DNA of 64,000 nt from Pseudomonas putida (GCF_025905425.1 NZ_CP109603.1:1214001-1278000), one strand, 5' to 3'; numbered from the stretch's first letter, positions 55,270-63,211 are shown. Notes: a model not told the origin generated them from the letters alone. Program-made: numbers and translations.

Positions 55270-55845
55270 ATGACTCGTGTCATGACATCTTCCGCTCTGC
55301 TGGTGCCCGCTGTTCGCGCTTCGCGTAATGGCGATTTTCTCCTGCCGTTTCCCGACTATCCCTGCAATGCCCGCAGCTTCGTCACCCTTGATGCGCGCCT
55401 GTTACCTTATTGGCACACCTTGTTCGATGTCTGCCCGAGCCTGCTCAGGCTTGATCCACCAGAAGGCTTGGAGTTGTTCCGGCGCTTCATGACCTGGGCC
55501 TATCGGCACCATCCGACGCTGGATTGGACGTATTACATCAGTGTCTGCCGTTGGTTGCTGAGCTCGCCATACAAGTCCCGAGTGAGTGAGGAACATATCG
55601 AAGCGCTTATGGTGGCCGCCGCAGCGCTGTGGGTAACCACCGACGTGTCGCAGGCTCGTGGACTAGTCTTGGCGTGGCAGCCGATGGGCGAGCGAATAGT
55701 GGAGTGGAAGTCTGGCGCACGGCCGCTGATGTCGACGTGGGACGAGGTTGAGGACCTGCCACGACCACCTTGGGAGTTCTCTTGGAGTCCGCTTAGCGCC
55801 AAGGGAGGGAGTCGGTTTCGGCGCTGGCTACCAGTGCCCGGCTAA
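55270..55845 (+). CDS. Uncharacterised 191-residue protein
   Basis: Soluble protein, unrecognised. CCAGGAG seven bases ahead of ATG 55270 sets the start. It is aromatic-rich and mostly helical: 'LPYWHTLFDVCPSLLRLDPPEGLELFRRFMTWAYRHHP', 'WTYYISVCRWLLSSPYK' and 'ALWVTTDVSQARGLVLAWQPMGERIVEWKSG'. It ends 'FRRWLPVPG'. A broken paralogue lies at 36573, next to cydDCABX. Both copies therefore sit beside bd oxidase genes, which hints at a shared role, but no function can be given. Confidence 0.8.
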   Translation: MTRVMTSSALLVPAVRASRNGDFLLPFPDYPCNARSFVTLDARLLPYWHTLFDVCPSLLRLDPPEGLELFRRFMTWAYRHHPTLDWTYYISVCRWLLSSPYKSRVSEEHIEALMVAAAALWVTTDVSQARGLVLAWQPMGERIVEWKSGARPLMSTWDEVEDLPRPPWEFSWSPLSAKGGSRFRRWLPVPG

Positions 55846-55920
55846 GCGTTGATTACGCTCGGGGCAGCCTTGAGCAGCCCCGCTCTACCTGTGAACTCTA
55901 ATTCAACCGAGATAGCGACT

Positions 55921-56250
55921 ATGGATGTACTCCAAGCCATGCGTGTGTTCAGTTGCGTTGTCCAGGCAGGAAGCCTGACCAGTGCGGCTGAGCGCCTGGA
56001 TACCAGCATTGCCAGCGTTTCCCGAATACTCTCCAGCCTTGAGGCGCACCTGACAACCCGGCTGCTGAATCGCACCACACGCCGAATTGCCTTGACGGAG
56101 GCAGGCATGCGATATCACAAACGTTGCCTGCTGATCCTCGAATTGGTGGAAACTGCAGAGACCGAAGTGCTGCAGCAGCGGCTGGAGATGCCCATGTTGG
56201 GTCAGGCTCGCCAGCCCCTGGTGCATTTTGGCCATAAAGTGCACTGTTAG
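55921..56250 (+). pseudogene. Truncated LysR-type regulator
   Basis: Only the N-terminal DNA-binding part of a LysR regulator remains. 'MDVLQAMRVFSCVVQAGSLTSAAERLDTSIASVSRILSSLEAHLTTRLLNRTTRRIALTEAG' is a full LysR winged helix-turn-helix (about 1-62). Translation continues through the linker helix and ends at about residue 109 in unrelated sequence. The 200-residue effector-binding domain is absent. It might still bind DNA as a fragment, but it is most likely a relic. It is convergent with the PCu(A)C gene. Confidence 0.8.
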
Positions 56251-56735
56251 TGCGGCATGTCCTCTTCGCCGCTGGCCAGAGGACGTACCTTCGCATCGAC
56301 CTTGACCGAGGTCTGCTTGCCACCACCGTCAACCACCGTCAGGGTCAGCGATACTGTCGCGCCGGCTTCGATCGGCGCTTTCGGGTTGATCAGCATGATG
56401 TGGTAGCCGTGAGTATCGAGCGACACCGACTTGCCTGCTGGGAGGTCGATACTTGCAACGCGAGCCATGCTCATCACATCGCCCTTCATATGCATCTCAT
56501 GTATTTCTACGGTACCTGCCACTGGCGAACTCGCTGCCGTAAGTTTTGAGTCCTCGCTTGCAGTAAGACGCATGAAGGCACCAGTGGCAGCTTGACCCGG
56601 TACCGACGCCCTGACCCAGGCGTCTTCAACCGTGACGTTGACATCGGCCAGCGCGGCAGTGCCAAAACCAGCCAGCAGTAGGCCGATTATCAGATGTTTG
56701 CCCTTGCCGAGACCGAAACTCGGGATCGATTTCAT
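56247..56735 (-). CDS. PCu(A)C family periplasmic copper chaperone
   Basis: Copper(I) chaperone of 162 residues that delivers copper to cytochrome oxidases or other periplasmic sites. A signal peptide (about 1-31, ending LADVNV) is followed by 'AWVRASVPGQAATGAFMRL'. The metal motif is complete: 'EIHEMHMKGDVMSM', then 'HGYHIMLI' (His-Met-His-Met set of the H-M-x10-M-x21-H-x-M type). The tail is short and acidic. It lies between copper-linked genes. Bd oxidases contain no copper, so its client is elsewhere. Confidence 0.93.
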   Translation of the reverse strand: MKSIPSFGLGKGKHLIIGLLLAGFGTAALADVNVTVEDAWVRASVPGQAATGAFMRLTASEDSKLTAASSPVAGTVEIHEMHMKGDVMSMARVASIDLPAGKSVSLDTHGYHIMLINPKAPIEAGATVSLTLTVVDGGGKQTSVKVDAKVRPLASGEEDMPH

Positions 56736-56758
56736 CGAATACTCCTTAGCGGTTATCT

Positions 56759-56776
56759 ATGACGGAATCCCGTCAT
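56759..56776. promoter_or_regulatory. Palindrome upstream of the PCu(A)C gene
   Basis: ATGACGG-AATC-CCGTCAT is a 7-bp inverted repeat lying 24-41 bases upstream of the PCu(A)C start. The position suits an operator or a leader hairpin. The regulator is unknown. Confidence 0.4.
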
Positions 56777-57020
56777 TAATGTTGCCAAGGAGAAAAGTAT
56801 AGTTGCTGTTAATCCTATGTGATGTCGGTCATTTCAAAGACCTGTCATGCGACATTCTGCCGCATTCAATGCTGTGCCAACGGACCGATACGAAAATCAT
56901 TGGGGTTTTATCCAGGGTGCGGCGGCGCGTCGCAGTTGGGGGCGTCGCCGTCAACGCCTAGCATCTCCAAGTGCCTGATATGCCGTTTTCCCATCCACGG
57001 TGCAGTACAGGTACACGACA

Positions 57021-57052
57021 GCGGCCCGTCCATTGGCGGGCCGCTTTTTTTT
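57021..57052 (+). terminator. Rho-independent terminator just before the CydB-like gene
   Basis: GCGGCCCG-N8-CGGGCCGC followed by eight T residues is a textbook plus-strand terminator. It ends 19 bases before the CydB-like start. No plus-strand gene ends upstream of it, so it may close a small RNA or act as an attenuator. Confidence 0.88.
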
Positions 57053-57070
57053 ACGCTGGGGAGTCCAGCC

Positions 57071-58228
57071 ATGGACTACGAACTGCTGAAATTTTTCTGG
57101 TGGCTATTGATCGGTGGTCTGCTGATTGGCTTTGCTTTGCTTGAAGGTCTGGATCTGGGGGCGCGTGTCCTGACGCCATTCATGGCAGCGCAGAGTGCTG
57201 CTATTTCGCAACAGACTCGACCGTTCAACTGGCCTCAGCACATTACTTTGTTCTGGCTGCTAGCCCTGTGTTCCGCGATTGTGGTGATTTGGCCATCGCT
57301 GGGCTTACTACCTTGCGTAGGGGGTGGCCTCATGGGTGTGCTCTTATTGTTGCGCCAATCCAACGGGTCGTCTTTGCGACCGTTCGGGGCTTGGAGTGCT
57401 CTGGTAATCGGTTTAATACCCGCCGCGCTGATCGGCGTCGTGTTGGGCAACCTTTTCCTCGGATTGCCATTCAGTCGCTGCGCGCTGGCAGCCAGTCAGT
57501 TTCACGGTACGTTCTCTGGTCTGTTCAGGCCTTTCGCACTGCTCCTCGGAGTCATCAGCCTAAGCATGTTCTGCCAGCTAGGCGCCACCTGGGTGATGCT
57601 GCGCGGTAGTAACGCCTTGCGCAAAGTGTCTCGCCGAATTGCATGGCGTGCGGGTGTCGTGTTCCTGGTCTGTTTCACTGCAGCTGCGCTGTGGCTAGCG
57701 GCGGATATACGCGGCTACAGGCTTGCAGCATCAGTCCACTCCCATACGCTGTGCAGCCCTGGCCAGAGCGTTGTACTGCCGGGCAATGCAGGCTGGCAGG
57801 GCAACTTCAGCGCCTGGCCCTTGGCTTGCCTGGCACCCTTGCTGGCCCTCAGCGGCACGGTCCTGAGCCTTTACAGTATTGTGCGAGGTCGAGCAGGTAT
57901 GGCCGTGGTCGGCAGTGGGCTGACCATCGTCATGATGTTGTGCAGCATCGGCGTGGCATTGTTTCCCTTCATCATTCCGTCCAGTGTGCAGCTCTCGGCC
58001 AGTTTGACCGTTTGGAATGCCGCAAGCGGCGAAAAGACGTTGGGGCTAATGTTGATTTTGGCCAGCGTACTGATGCCGATGCTACTGGCCTATACGGTAG
58101 GCGCCGGCCTCAGGGACCGGAACCGTCCGATACAGTCATCGCCCAAATGCAAAATTTCACAGCGAATTCAGGAACGCCAGCAACGCCTCGCGTCGCCCGC
58201 GATCCATGGCGATCACCGCATCGCGTGA
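57071..58228 (+). CDS. Orphan CydB-like membrane protein
   Basis: Membrane protein of 385 residues clearly related to CydB: 'WWLLIGGLLIGFALLEGLDLGARVLTPFMA' matches the N-terminus and 'GVALFPFIIPSSVQLSASLTVWNAASGEKTLGLML' the C-terminal helices. The 'TWEGNQVW' box of true CydB is replaced by 'NWPQHITLFWLLALCSAIVVIWP'. No subunit I gene is nearby. GGGGAG lies eight bases before ATG 57071. The last 40 residues are polar, differ from CydB and overlap the convergent di-haem gene by 72 bases, so the original end may be lost. Activity as an oxidase subunit is doubtful. Confidence 0.75.
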   Translation: MDYELLKFFWWLLIGGLLIGFALLEGLDLGARVLTPFMAAQSAAISQQTRPFNWPQHITLFWLLALCSAIVVIWPSLGLLPCVGGGLMGVLLLLRQSNGSSLRPFGAWSALVIGLIPAALIGVVLGNLFLGLPFSRCALAASQFHGTFSGLFRPFALLLGVISLSMFCQLGATWVMLRGSNALRKVSRRIAWRAGVVFLVCFTAAALWLAADIRGYRLAASVHSHTLCSPGQSVVLPGNAGWQGNFSAWPLACLAPLLALSGTVLSLYSIVRGRAGMAVVGSGLTIVMMLCSIGVALFPFIIPSSVQLSASLTVWNAASGEKTLGLMLILASVLMPMLLAYTVGAGLRDRNRPIQSSPKCKISQRIQERQQRLASPAIHGDHRIA

Positions 58229-59566
58229 CTTACGTGCTTCGCCGTCATGCCACAGGATCGCCTCCAGCACACCACGGGCCCGGCCATCGTGCATCAATTG
58301 TGTATGGCCACTGACTGTGGCGGTCAGCCCTAAACCCCATAGCGGCGGCGTTCGCCACTGCCGGCCATTAGCAAGGAACTCACCACGGTGATCCGCCAGC
58401 CCTTCACCCATGTCATGCAGCAACAGGTCGGTGTAGGGGAAGATCTGTTGCCCGGAAAGCTCCGGGAGTGCGTGTTCCCCGGTCACGTAGGATGGACGAT
58501 GGCAGGCCGCGCACCCTGCGGTATGGAACACGCTCTTGCCCTTGAGCACTTGGGGTGACTCGGCATCTCTGCGCGCAGGTACGCCTAGGGTCCGGGTGTA
58601 GAACAGCACTTGGTCGCGAATCTTGTCACTGACTTCCGGGGATCCCCCTTGGGGCGCCTCGCGGCATGCGGATTGACGCTCGGTACAGTCGTCGGTGGGC
58701 AGCAGGCTGCTGGTCAGCCCCATGTCTCCAGCAAAGGCGTGGGCATTCTGCTGGTCCAACGTAGGCTGGCCGGCTTTCCAGCCAAAGCGACCAATGCGTG
58801 TTTGCTGGTGCAAGTCGTCCCAGACTTTGTTGAGTTGGCCACGCACCGGGCCTCTGGCCTCAGACTGAAGCGCAGCGTTCTGCTCTAGGTCGCTGTCGTT
58901 GATAGCCTCCAGCAATCCAAGCCCGATCATTGGCGGTGCTACGCGCAATGACATTTGCGTCTGAGGATGCATCGGACCATAACCCAGTTGGACGATGGTG
59001 AAAGAAGGCTTGCGCAGTGTGACCGTTTGGCCGTCGGCAAGCTTGATGGCGTAGGGTTCATAGTGCAATTGGACTCGGCCTTCCGGCGCGTGTCCGTCTA
59101 TGGCTTCATCTTGTAGTTGCGCCCCGTAGGTGGGCTCGGGGACAACGCCAAGGCGCTCAATCAATGCGGCTTGCTCGGCGCTCGGTGGGATCGATAGGCG
59201 TACCAGCGAGGACAGCGCAGGTGTGCTGCTGGCCTCCCCAGGCGGGAAACCACGGCCATCCTTTATATGGCAACTCTGGCAGGCATCGGTGTTGAACAAA
59301 GGCCCCAGGCCTACTCGGCCGCCTTTTCGTTGATCATCGCGAGCCGTATGCCAGCTACCGCGAAAGAAGGCGTTGCCGACGAAGAAGTCCATCCGCCTGG
59401 TGGGCGAGAGGTTCGCGGCAGGCATCGAGAAGGCATCCTTGTCTGCACGTTGTACCGTGGTGGCGCCACCGGGCAAGTGTTCGCCAGGCTCAGGCCTGTC
59501 ATGTGGATCGCCGCAGCCAGCCAGCAGGCTGGCCAGTGCTGCCGCGAAAAGGGGAAAGGTGCGCAT
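58157..59566 (-). CDS. Di-haem oxidoreductase-like cytochrome (DUF1111)
   Basis: Periplasmic lipoprotein of 469 residues (lipobox LLAGC at about 14-18), often annotated 'thiol oxidoreductase'. Two c-type haem sites are visible: 'CQSCH' at about 96-100 and 'GCAACHRPS' in the C-terminal third. The rest matches the family ('GRQWRTPPLWGLGLTATVSGHTQLMHDGRARG'). In other bacteria such proteins sit beside imelysin or iron genes; here the neighbours are copper-linked. An IS66-split paralogue lies at 39866-43375. The substrate is unknown. Confidence 0.9.
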   Translation of the reverse strand: MRTFPLFAAALASLLAGCGDPHDRPEPGEHLPGGATTVQRADKDAFSMPAANLSPTRRMDFFVGNAFFRGSWHTARDDQRKGGRVGLGPLFNTDACQSCHIKDGRGFPPGEASSTPALSSLVRLSIPPSAEQAALIERLGVVPEPTYGAQLQDEAIDGHAPEGRVQLHYEPYAIKLADGQTVTLRKPSFTIVQLGYGPMHPQTQMSLRVAPPMIGLGLLEAINDSDLEQNAALQSEARGPVRGQLNKVWDDLHQQTRIGRFGWKAGQPTLDQQNAHAFAGDMGLTSSLLPTDDCTERQSACREAPQGGSPEVSDKIRDQVLFYTRTLGVPARRDAESPQVLKGKSVFHTAGCAACHRPSYVTGEHALPELSGQQIFPYTDLLLHDMGEGLADHRGEFLANGRQWRTPPLWGLGLTATVSGHTQLMHDGRARGVLEAILWHDGEARKSRDAVIAMDRGRREALLAFLNSL

Positions 59567-59640
59567 GGGGTAGCTCGTAAATCTTCAGGTGTAAGGGGCG
59601 GGGCCAGCAGACAGAGCCCGCCGGCCCTGGGAGATGAGGA

Positions 59641-60072
59641 TCAGTGGTTGCCGTGAGCGGCGTCCTTGTCGACCTTGACCACGCCCTGGAACAGCGCGAA
59701 CTGCTTGACCCGCTCGATTGGCTGTTCACTCTCGGCCTGGCGTACTGCCTGGCTCAGCTGGGCCGAGTCCTGTTCATTGAGCCCGGCGCTGCGCAGGGTC
59801 GCCGGGTCGAGCAGTGAGTCGCCTGCGCACAACACCACGCGCCAGCCGTGAGGCCCTTTGCGCAACAGGGCACGTCCGCCGCGCTGGTCCTGTAACCAAC
59901 CGGCTACCGCATAGTCGTCCTGCACGGTAACCGGGCCCACGTCCAGCGGCGAATCTGGGCGTTCGAAGTTGTGTCGCATCAGTTGCTGGATGCTCTGCTG
60001 CTCGCTGGCGGTATCGGCCGTAGCCAGCAGCGGACTGCAGGCCAGCAGAAGGGCAAGGATCGGTGCTTTCAT
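59641..60072 (-). CDS. Copper uptake system-associated protein
   Basis: Periplasmic protein of 143 residues with a signal peptide (MKAPILALLLACSPLLATA). The body 'IQQLMRHNFERPDSPLDVGPVTVQDDYAVAGWLQDQRGGRALLRKGPHGWRVVLCAGDSLL' matches proteins labelled copper uptake system-associated in Pseudomonas. The end 'VKVDKDAAHGNH' has two His residues. It lies between the TonB receptor and the di-haem gene, all minus strand, so the three are probably co-transcribed. The mechanism is unknown. Confidence 0.82.
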   Translation of the reverse strand: MKAPILALLLACSPLLATADTASEQQSIQQLMRHNFERPDSPLDVGPVTVQDDYAVAGWLQDQRGGRALLRKGPHGWRVVLCAGDSLLDPATLRSAGLNEQDSAQLSQAVRQAESEQPIERVKQFALFQGVVKVDKDAAHGNH

Positions 60073-60090
60073 ATGCTTGTTCCTTGTAAG

Positions 60091-60112
60091 GCTGCCGACG
60101 GCTGTCGGCAGC
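60091..60112 (-). repeat. Perfect intercistronic hairpin
   Basis: GCTGCCGAC-GGCT-GTCGGCAGC, a 9-bp stem with a 4-base loop, lies between the TonB receptor stop and the start of the copper-uptake-associated gene. No T run follows. It may reduce or stabilise the distal transcript. Confidence 0.6.
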
Positions 60113-60127
60113 GTCCGGTGGCGGGCC

Positions 60128-62044
60128 TCAGAAGCCCATCTTCACACCCAATTGCGCCGAAGTGCCGGGCATCGGGTAGTTGGTGCGGTAGGCGTAATCA
60201 CGGTCAAACAGGTTCTCCACGGCGACGAACACTTCGCCGACCTTGCCCAGCGCCGGCACGGCATAGCCCACGCGCATGTTGACCACGGTGAAGCTATCGA
60301 CTTTGGAGAAGTTGCTGGCGCCGGCGGTGCGTTCCTCGGCCAGCACGTACATGTCCTTCTGGTACTGCGCATCAGCCGACAGGCGCCAAGGCCCGGTCTC
60401 GTAGGTGGTGCCCAGCGACAGCGATTTCTGCGGCGCGTAGGGCAGGGTCTTGAGCGATGGATCGAGCCAGGTGAAACCGACGAAGCTGCTCCAGTTGCTG
60501 GTCCAGCGTTGCTGCCAGGTGGCTTCGGCGCCCTTGATGTTGTAGTCACCCAGGTTGATATACGACGGGCGTGACACCGATGGCGGGAAGGCGAACAGGT
60601 AGCGGTCCTGCAGCTTGTCCTTGAACACCGCCAGGTCCAGGGTGGCGCTGTCGATGGGGTTGAAGCGCACGCCCAGTTCTTGGTGGTCGACTTTCTCGGG
60701 CTTCAGGTCCTTCCAGGTTTCACCCAGCGCCGGGATCAGGCTCGACATCACCGAGGCTTCCAGGCCGGGGTAGTTGATGCCGCGCGAGGCGTTGGCGCGG
60801 AATTCGACATTATTCGATGACAGCAGCAGGCCTGCGTGCGGGGCGGTGGCGTTGTCGAACACGTTGTGCTCATACGTGCGTACGCCCGCCGACGGGGTCA
60901 GGGTCCAGGTATCGTTTAGGGCAAAGGCATGGCTGACTGCGACGTGCGGCGACGTCACGCGTAGAGTGGGCGCGTCGAACTTCGCTTGTGGCGCCGGGGC
61001 GATGCGTTTGAAGTGGACCTCGCCCTTGCTCTCGTCGATGTCCAGGCCCAAGGCCACTTCGCCGCCTTGCCACGGGCGCAATTGCTCTTCCCAGCGAATG
61101 CCCTGCAGGGTGAAATCACTGATGGTGTCGCCGTCCAGGCCGGTTTGGTCAAGGGCTGAGCCACGACCTTCGTTGTGGTAGACCTTGAGGCTGCCATCGC
61201 CCCATTCGTGATTGTGGGCCAAGGACAGTGAAGCGAGCGTGCCGCGGGTATTGAACTCACCATTCTTGGTTTCCGGCAGGCCCTTCTGGCCGGGGTCGGA
61301 GACCTGGTTGTTGGCATGCAGCAGCAGCAACCCGCTGCTCCAGTTCTCATTCAGCCGATAACCCAAGCGCGCCATGCCATTGTTCAGCCGGCCATCACCG
61401 TCACTGCGGTCACCGTCGGAGTGGGCTGCACCTTGGGCCAGCAGGTAATCGAAATCGCCTTCCCGGCCAATCAGGCTGGCTTGTTCGGTGGCCGTGCGGA
61501 AGCTGCCGCCGGTGAGTTGCAGCTCCCCATGGTGGTTGTCGCCCTGTTCGGCGACCTTGGGCGTCAGGTCGATGGCCGCGAAGGTGTTGCCGAACTTCTG
61601 CGGCTGAGGGCCTTTGTAAACGCTGATGCTCTGCATCGCGTTGATCGGCAGCAGGTCCAGCAGTGGGTGGCCCCAGACACCCATGTAGAACGGCACGCCG
61701 TCGATGTAGGTTTTGATCTCGCTGCCCGGGCGGCTGGCGCCCATGCCACGGATGTACACGGCTCCACCCTCGGCACCGCCGAACGAGCCGACCGGGTTGA
61801 AGCGCGATACGACCACACCAGGTGTGCGACGCAGGGCCGAGGACAGGTCCAAGGCATTGAGGTCGCGGATTTGCTCCTGGCCGACCACAGTGGTCAGGCT
61901 GCCGAAGCTGTCGACGTTGTTCTGATCGATGACCGAGGTGCCGACCACCGAGGTTTCGGCCAACTCCATCGTGTTGGTCTGAGCCAGCGTGGCTCCACTG
62001 GAAAAGGCGAGTGCGGCAGCGCAGCAAAGTGTTTTGTTATTCAT
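60128..62044 (-). CDS. TonB-dependent receptor, probably copper-linked
   Basis: Receptor of 638 residues. A signal peptide (MNNKTLCCAAALAFSSGATLAQ) precedes the plug: 'LRRTPGVVVSRFNPVGSFGGAEGGAVYIRGMGASRPGSEIKTYIDGVPFY' and 'SISVYKGPQPQKFGNTFAAIDLTP'. It ends 'SAQLGVKMGF' with terminal Phe. The neighbours (copper-uptake-associated protein, DUF2946, cytochrome c5, PCu(A)C) suggest copper as ligand, like OprC, but its sequence is shorter than OprC and lacks an obvious Met-rich loop. Substrate inferred from context only. Confidence 0.9.
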   Translation of the reverse strand: MNNKTLCCAAALAFSSGATLAQTNTMELAETSVVGTSVIDQNNVDSFGSLTTVVGQEQIRDLNALDLSSALRRTPGVVVSRFNPVGSFGGAEGGAVYIRGMGASRPGSEIKTYIDGVPFYMGVWGHPLLDLLPINAMQSISVYKGPQPQKFGNTFAAIDLTPKVAEQGDNHHGELQLTGGSFRTATEQASLIGREGDFDYLLAQGAAHSDGDRSDGDGRLNNGMARLGYRLNENWSSGLLLLHANNQVSDPGQKGLPETKNGEFNTRGTLASLSLAHNHEWGDGSLKVYHNEGRGSALDQTGLDGDTISDFTLQGIRWEEQLRPWQGGEVALGLDIDESKGEVHFKRIAPAPQAKFDAPTLRVTSPHVAVSHAFALNDTWTLTPSAGVRTYEHNVFDNATAPHAGLLLSSNNVEFRANASRGINYPGLEASVMSSLIPALGETWKDLKPEKVDHQELGVRFNPIDSATLDLAVFKDKLQDRYLFAFPPSVSRPSYINLGDYNIKGAEATWQQRWTSNWSSFVGFTWLDPSLKTLPYAPQKSLSLGTTYETGPWRLSADAQYQKDMYVLAEERTAGASNFSKVDSFTVVNMRVGYAVPALGKVGEVFVAVENLFDRDYAYRTNYPMPGTSAQLGVKMGF

Positions 62045-62151
62045 GCTCTGGATATTCCTGTTGCGAAATACAGCCGTGACGGGCCTGTCTTGTGCGCATG
62101 ACTATTCGCCATGGTCATCAAGCTCGGTGCACGATTGGGTATGAGCCTTGG

Positions 62152-62535
62152 TCAGGCTTCTGTAGGTGAGGCGCGTGGGTTGGCTGCAAGCCAAAGCTGG
62201 CGCGGCCAGGCCACGGGCAAGGTGAGGGGTAACGCGTTGTCTAGGTGGGCGACGGGAGGGACTGGAAGCCGAGATGTGAACGCAAGGCCGGTGGGGCTAC
62301 ACAGTGGACAGTCGATCGTGCTGCCGCTTGCCAAGGTGTCGCCAAGCCAAGGGGCGACACTGTAGGGATTGAGCGTCGCTACACCCTGGCCGCAGAACGC
62401 TCCGCCCATGCCATTTGGGATCAGGCCGATTACCTGGCCATGCCCGAGGCCGCAATGAAGCACGGCGAACAGAAGGCTGGCGTAGAGCGTCCAGGCTATT
62501 GAGCGGCGGCGTTCTGTTTGTCGATGCATATCCAT
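62152..62535 (-). CDS. DUF2946 family protein
   Basis: Protein of 127 residues from ATG 62535. An N-terminal signal or anchor (IAWTLYASLLFAVLHCGLGHGQ) is followed by 'GMGGAFCGQG', 'TIDCPLCSP' and the end 'RQLWLAANPRASPTEA'. It is most like the DUF2946 protein at 54248 (both have CGLxHGQ and a Gly-rich GGAFC). It precedes the TonB receptor by 107 bases and is probably first in that operon. Confidence 0.83.
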   Translation of the reverse strand: MDMHRQTERRRSIAWTLYASLLFAVLHCGLGHGQVIGLIPNGMGGAFCGQGVATLNPYSVAPWLGDTLASGSTIDCPLCSPTGLAFTSRLPVPPVAHLDNALPLTLPVAWPRQLWLAANPRASPTEA

Positions 62536-62668
62536 TGCTCGATGGCCGCTGCTGTTGGGGGCGATGGGGCACTTTAGCAATGCTTCGCGTTTACGCCAGG
62601 TGCGACAGCCTGCCGCAGCTGAGTTGCTCCTAGTGCAGCTGACCGCCAGGGGGATACCGGTTCCGGGG

Positions 62669-62959
62669 TTATCTGGACATATAATCGATGACAGCCTTGT
62701 AGTCTTCTGCCGTACAGTCCACGCACAAACCGCGTGCCGGCATCGCGTTGAACCCCTCAGTCACGTGCTTGATCAGCACCTCGTCGCCCTTTGCCAGTCG
62801 AGGTTTCCAGGCTTCGTGGTCGCCTTTCTTTGGCGCCATGGGCAGCAGGCCGTTGTGGCACATCTGGCAGGAGCGGTTGAATACCGTCTCCGGATCTTGA
62901 GCCGCTTGGGCCAGGTTGGCGATTGCCAGGCAAACAAGCAGCGTCAGTGTTTTTTTCAT
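62669..62959 (-). CDS. Cytochrome c5-type small c cytochrome
   Basis: Periplasmic monohaem cytochrome of 96 residues. The signal peptide is MKKTLTLLVCLAIANLAQA. The haem site 'RSCQMCHNG' follows, and 'GFNAMPARGLCVDCTAEDYKAVIDYM' holds the Met ligand and the extra CxxC disulfide typical of c5. ATG 62959 is used rather than 62965 because it begins the signal cleanly. It is likely an electron carrier for the di-haem protein or a terminal oxidase; this is inference. Confidence 0.92.
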   Translation of the reverse strand: MKKTLTLLVCLAIANLAQAAQDPETVFNRSCQMCHNGLLPMAPKKGDHEAWKPRLAKGDEVLIKHVTEGFNAMPARGLCVDCTAEDYKAVIDYMSR

Positions 62960-63175
62960 GACCAATTTCTCAAGTTTTTTCGGAAATCCAGAATCTATGA
63001 GGGCAGTGGGATCTGTCAGGTGCGACCTCCAGCCGCACAGGTGCGGGGGGAACGTGGTCCGGCAGATTGTGATGAGCGGTGCGGCAGGGTGTCGCAGGCC
63101 TGCATCGCTCGGAAGCCGTGCTAAGTTGGACCTGATCCGGTGTTTTACTCTTGGCAGGGTTTTTCATCGGGTCAA

Positions 63176-63211
63176 ACAAAAGCCGGGATGGCGTACCGCC
63201 CCGGCTTTTGT
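63176..63211 (-). terminator. Terminator after the DJ-1/PfpI pseudogene
   Basis: ACAAAAGCCGG and CCGGCTTTTGT form an 11-bp stem around a 14-base loop. Read on the minus strand the stem ends in TTTTGTTTG, a moderate T tract, 43 bases past the DJ-1 stop. It could work in both directions. Confidence 0.7.

Larger units (their letters stand above)
56736..57070. other. Divergent gap between the PCu(A)C and CydB-like genes
   Basis: A 335-base gap holding the PCu(A)C promoter, the palindrome at 56759-56776 and the terminator at 57021-57052. The part from about 56820 to 57020 has no gene; a small RNA ending at the terminator is possible. Confidence 0.45.
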
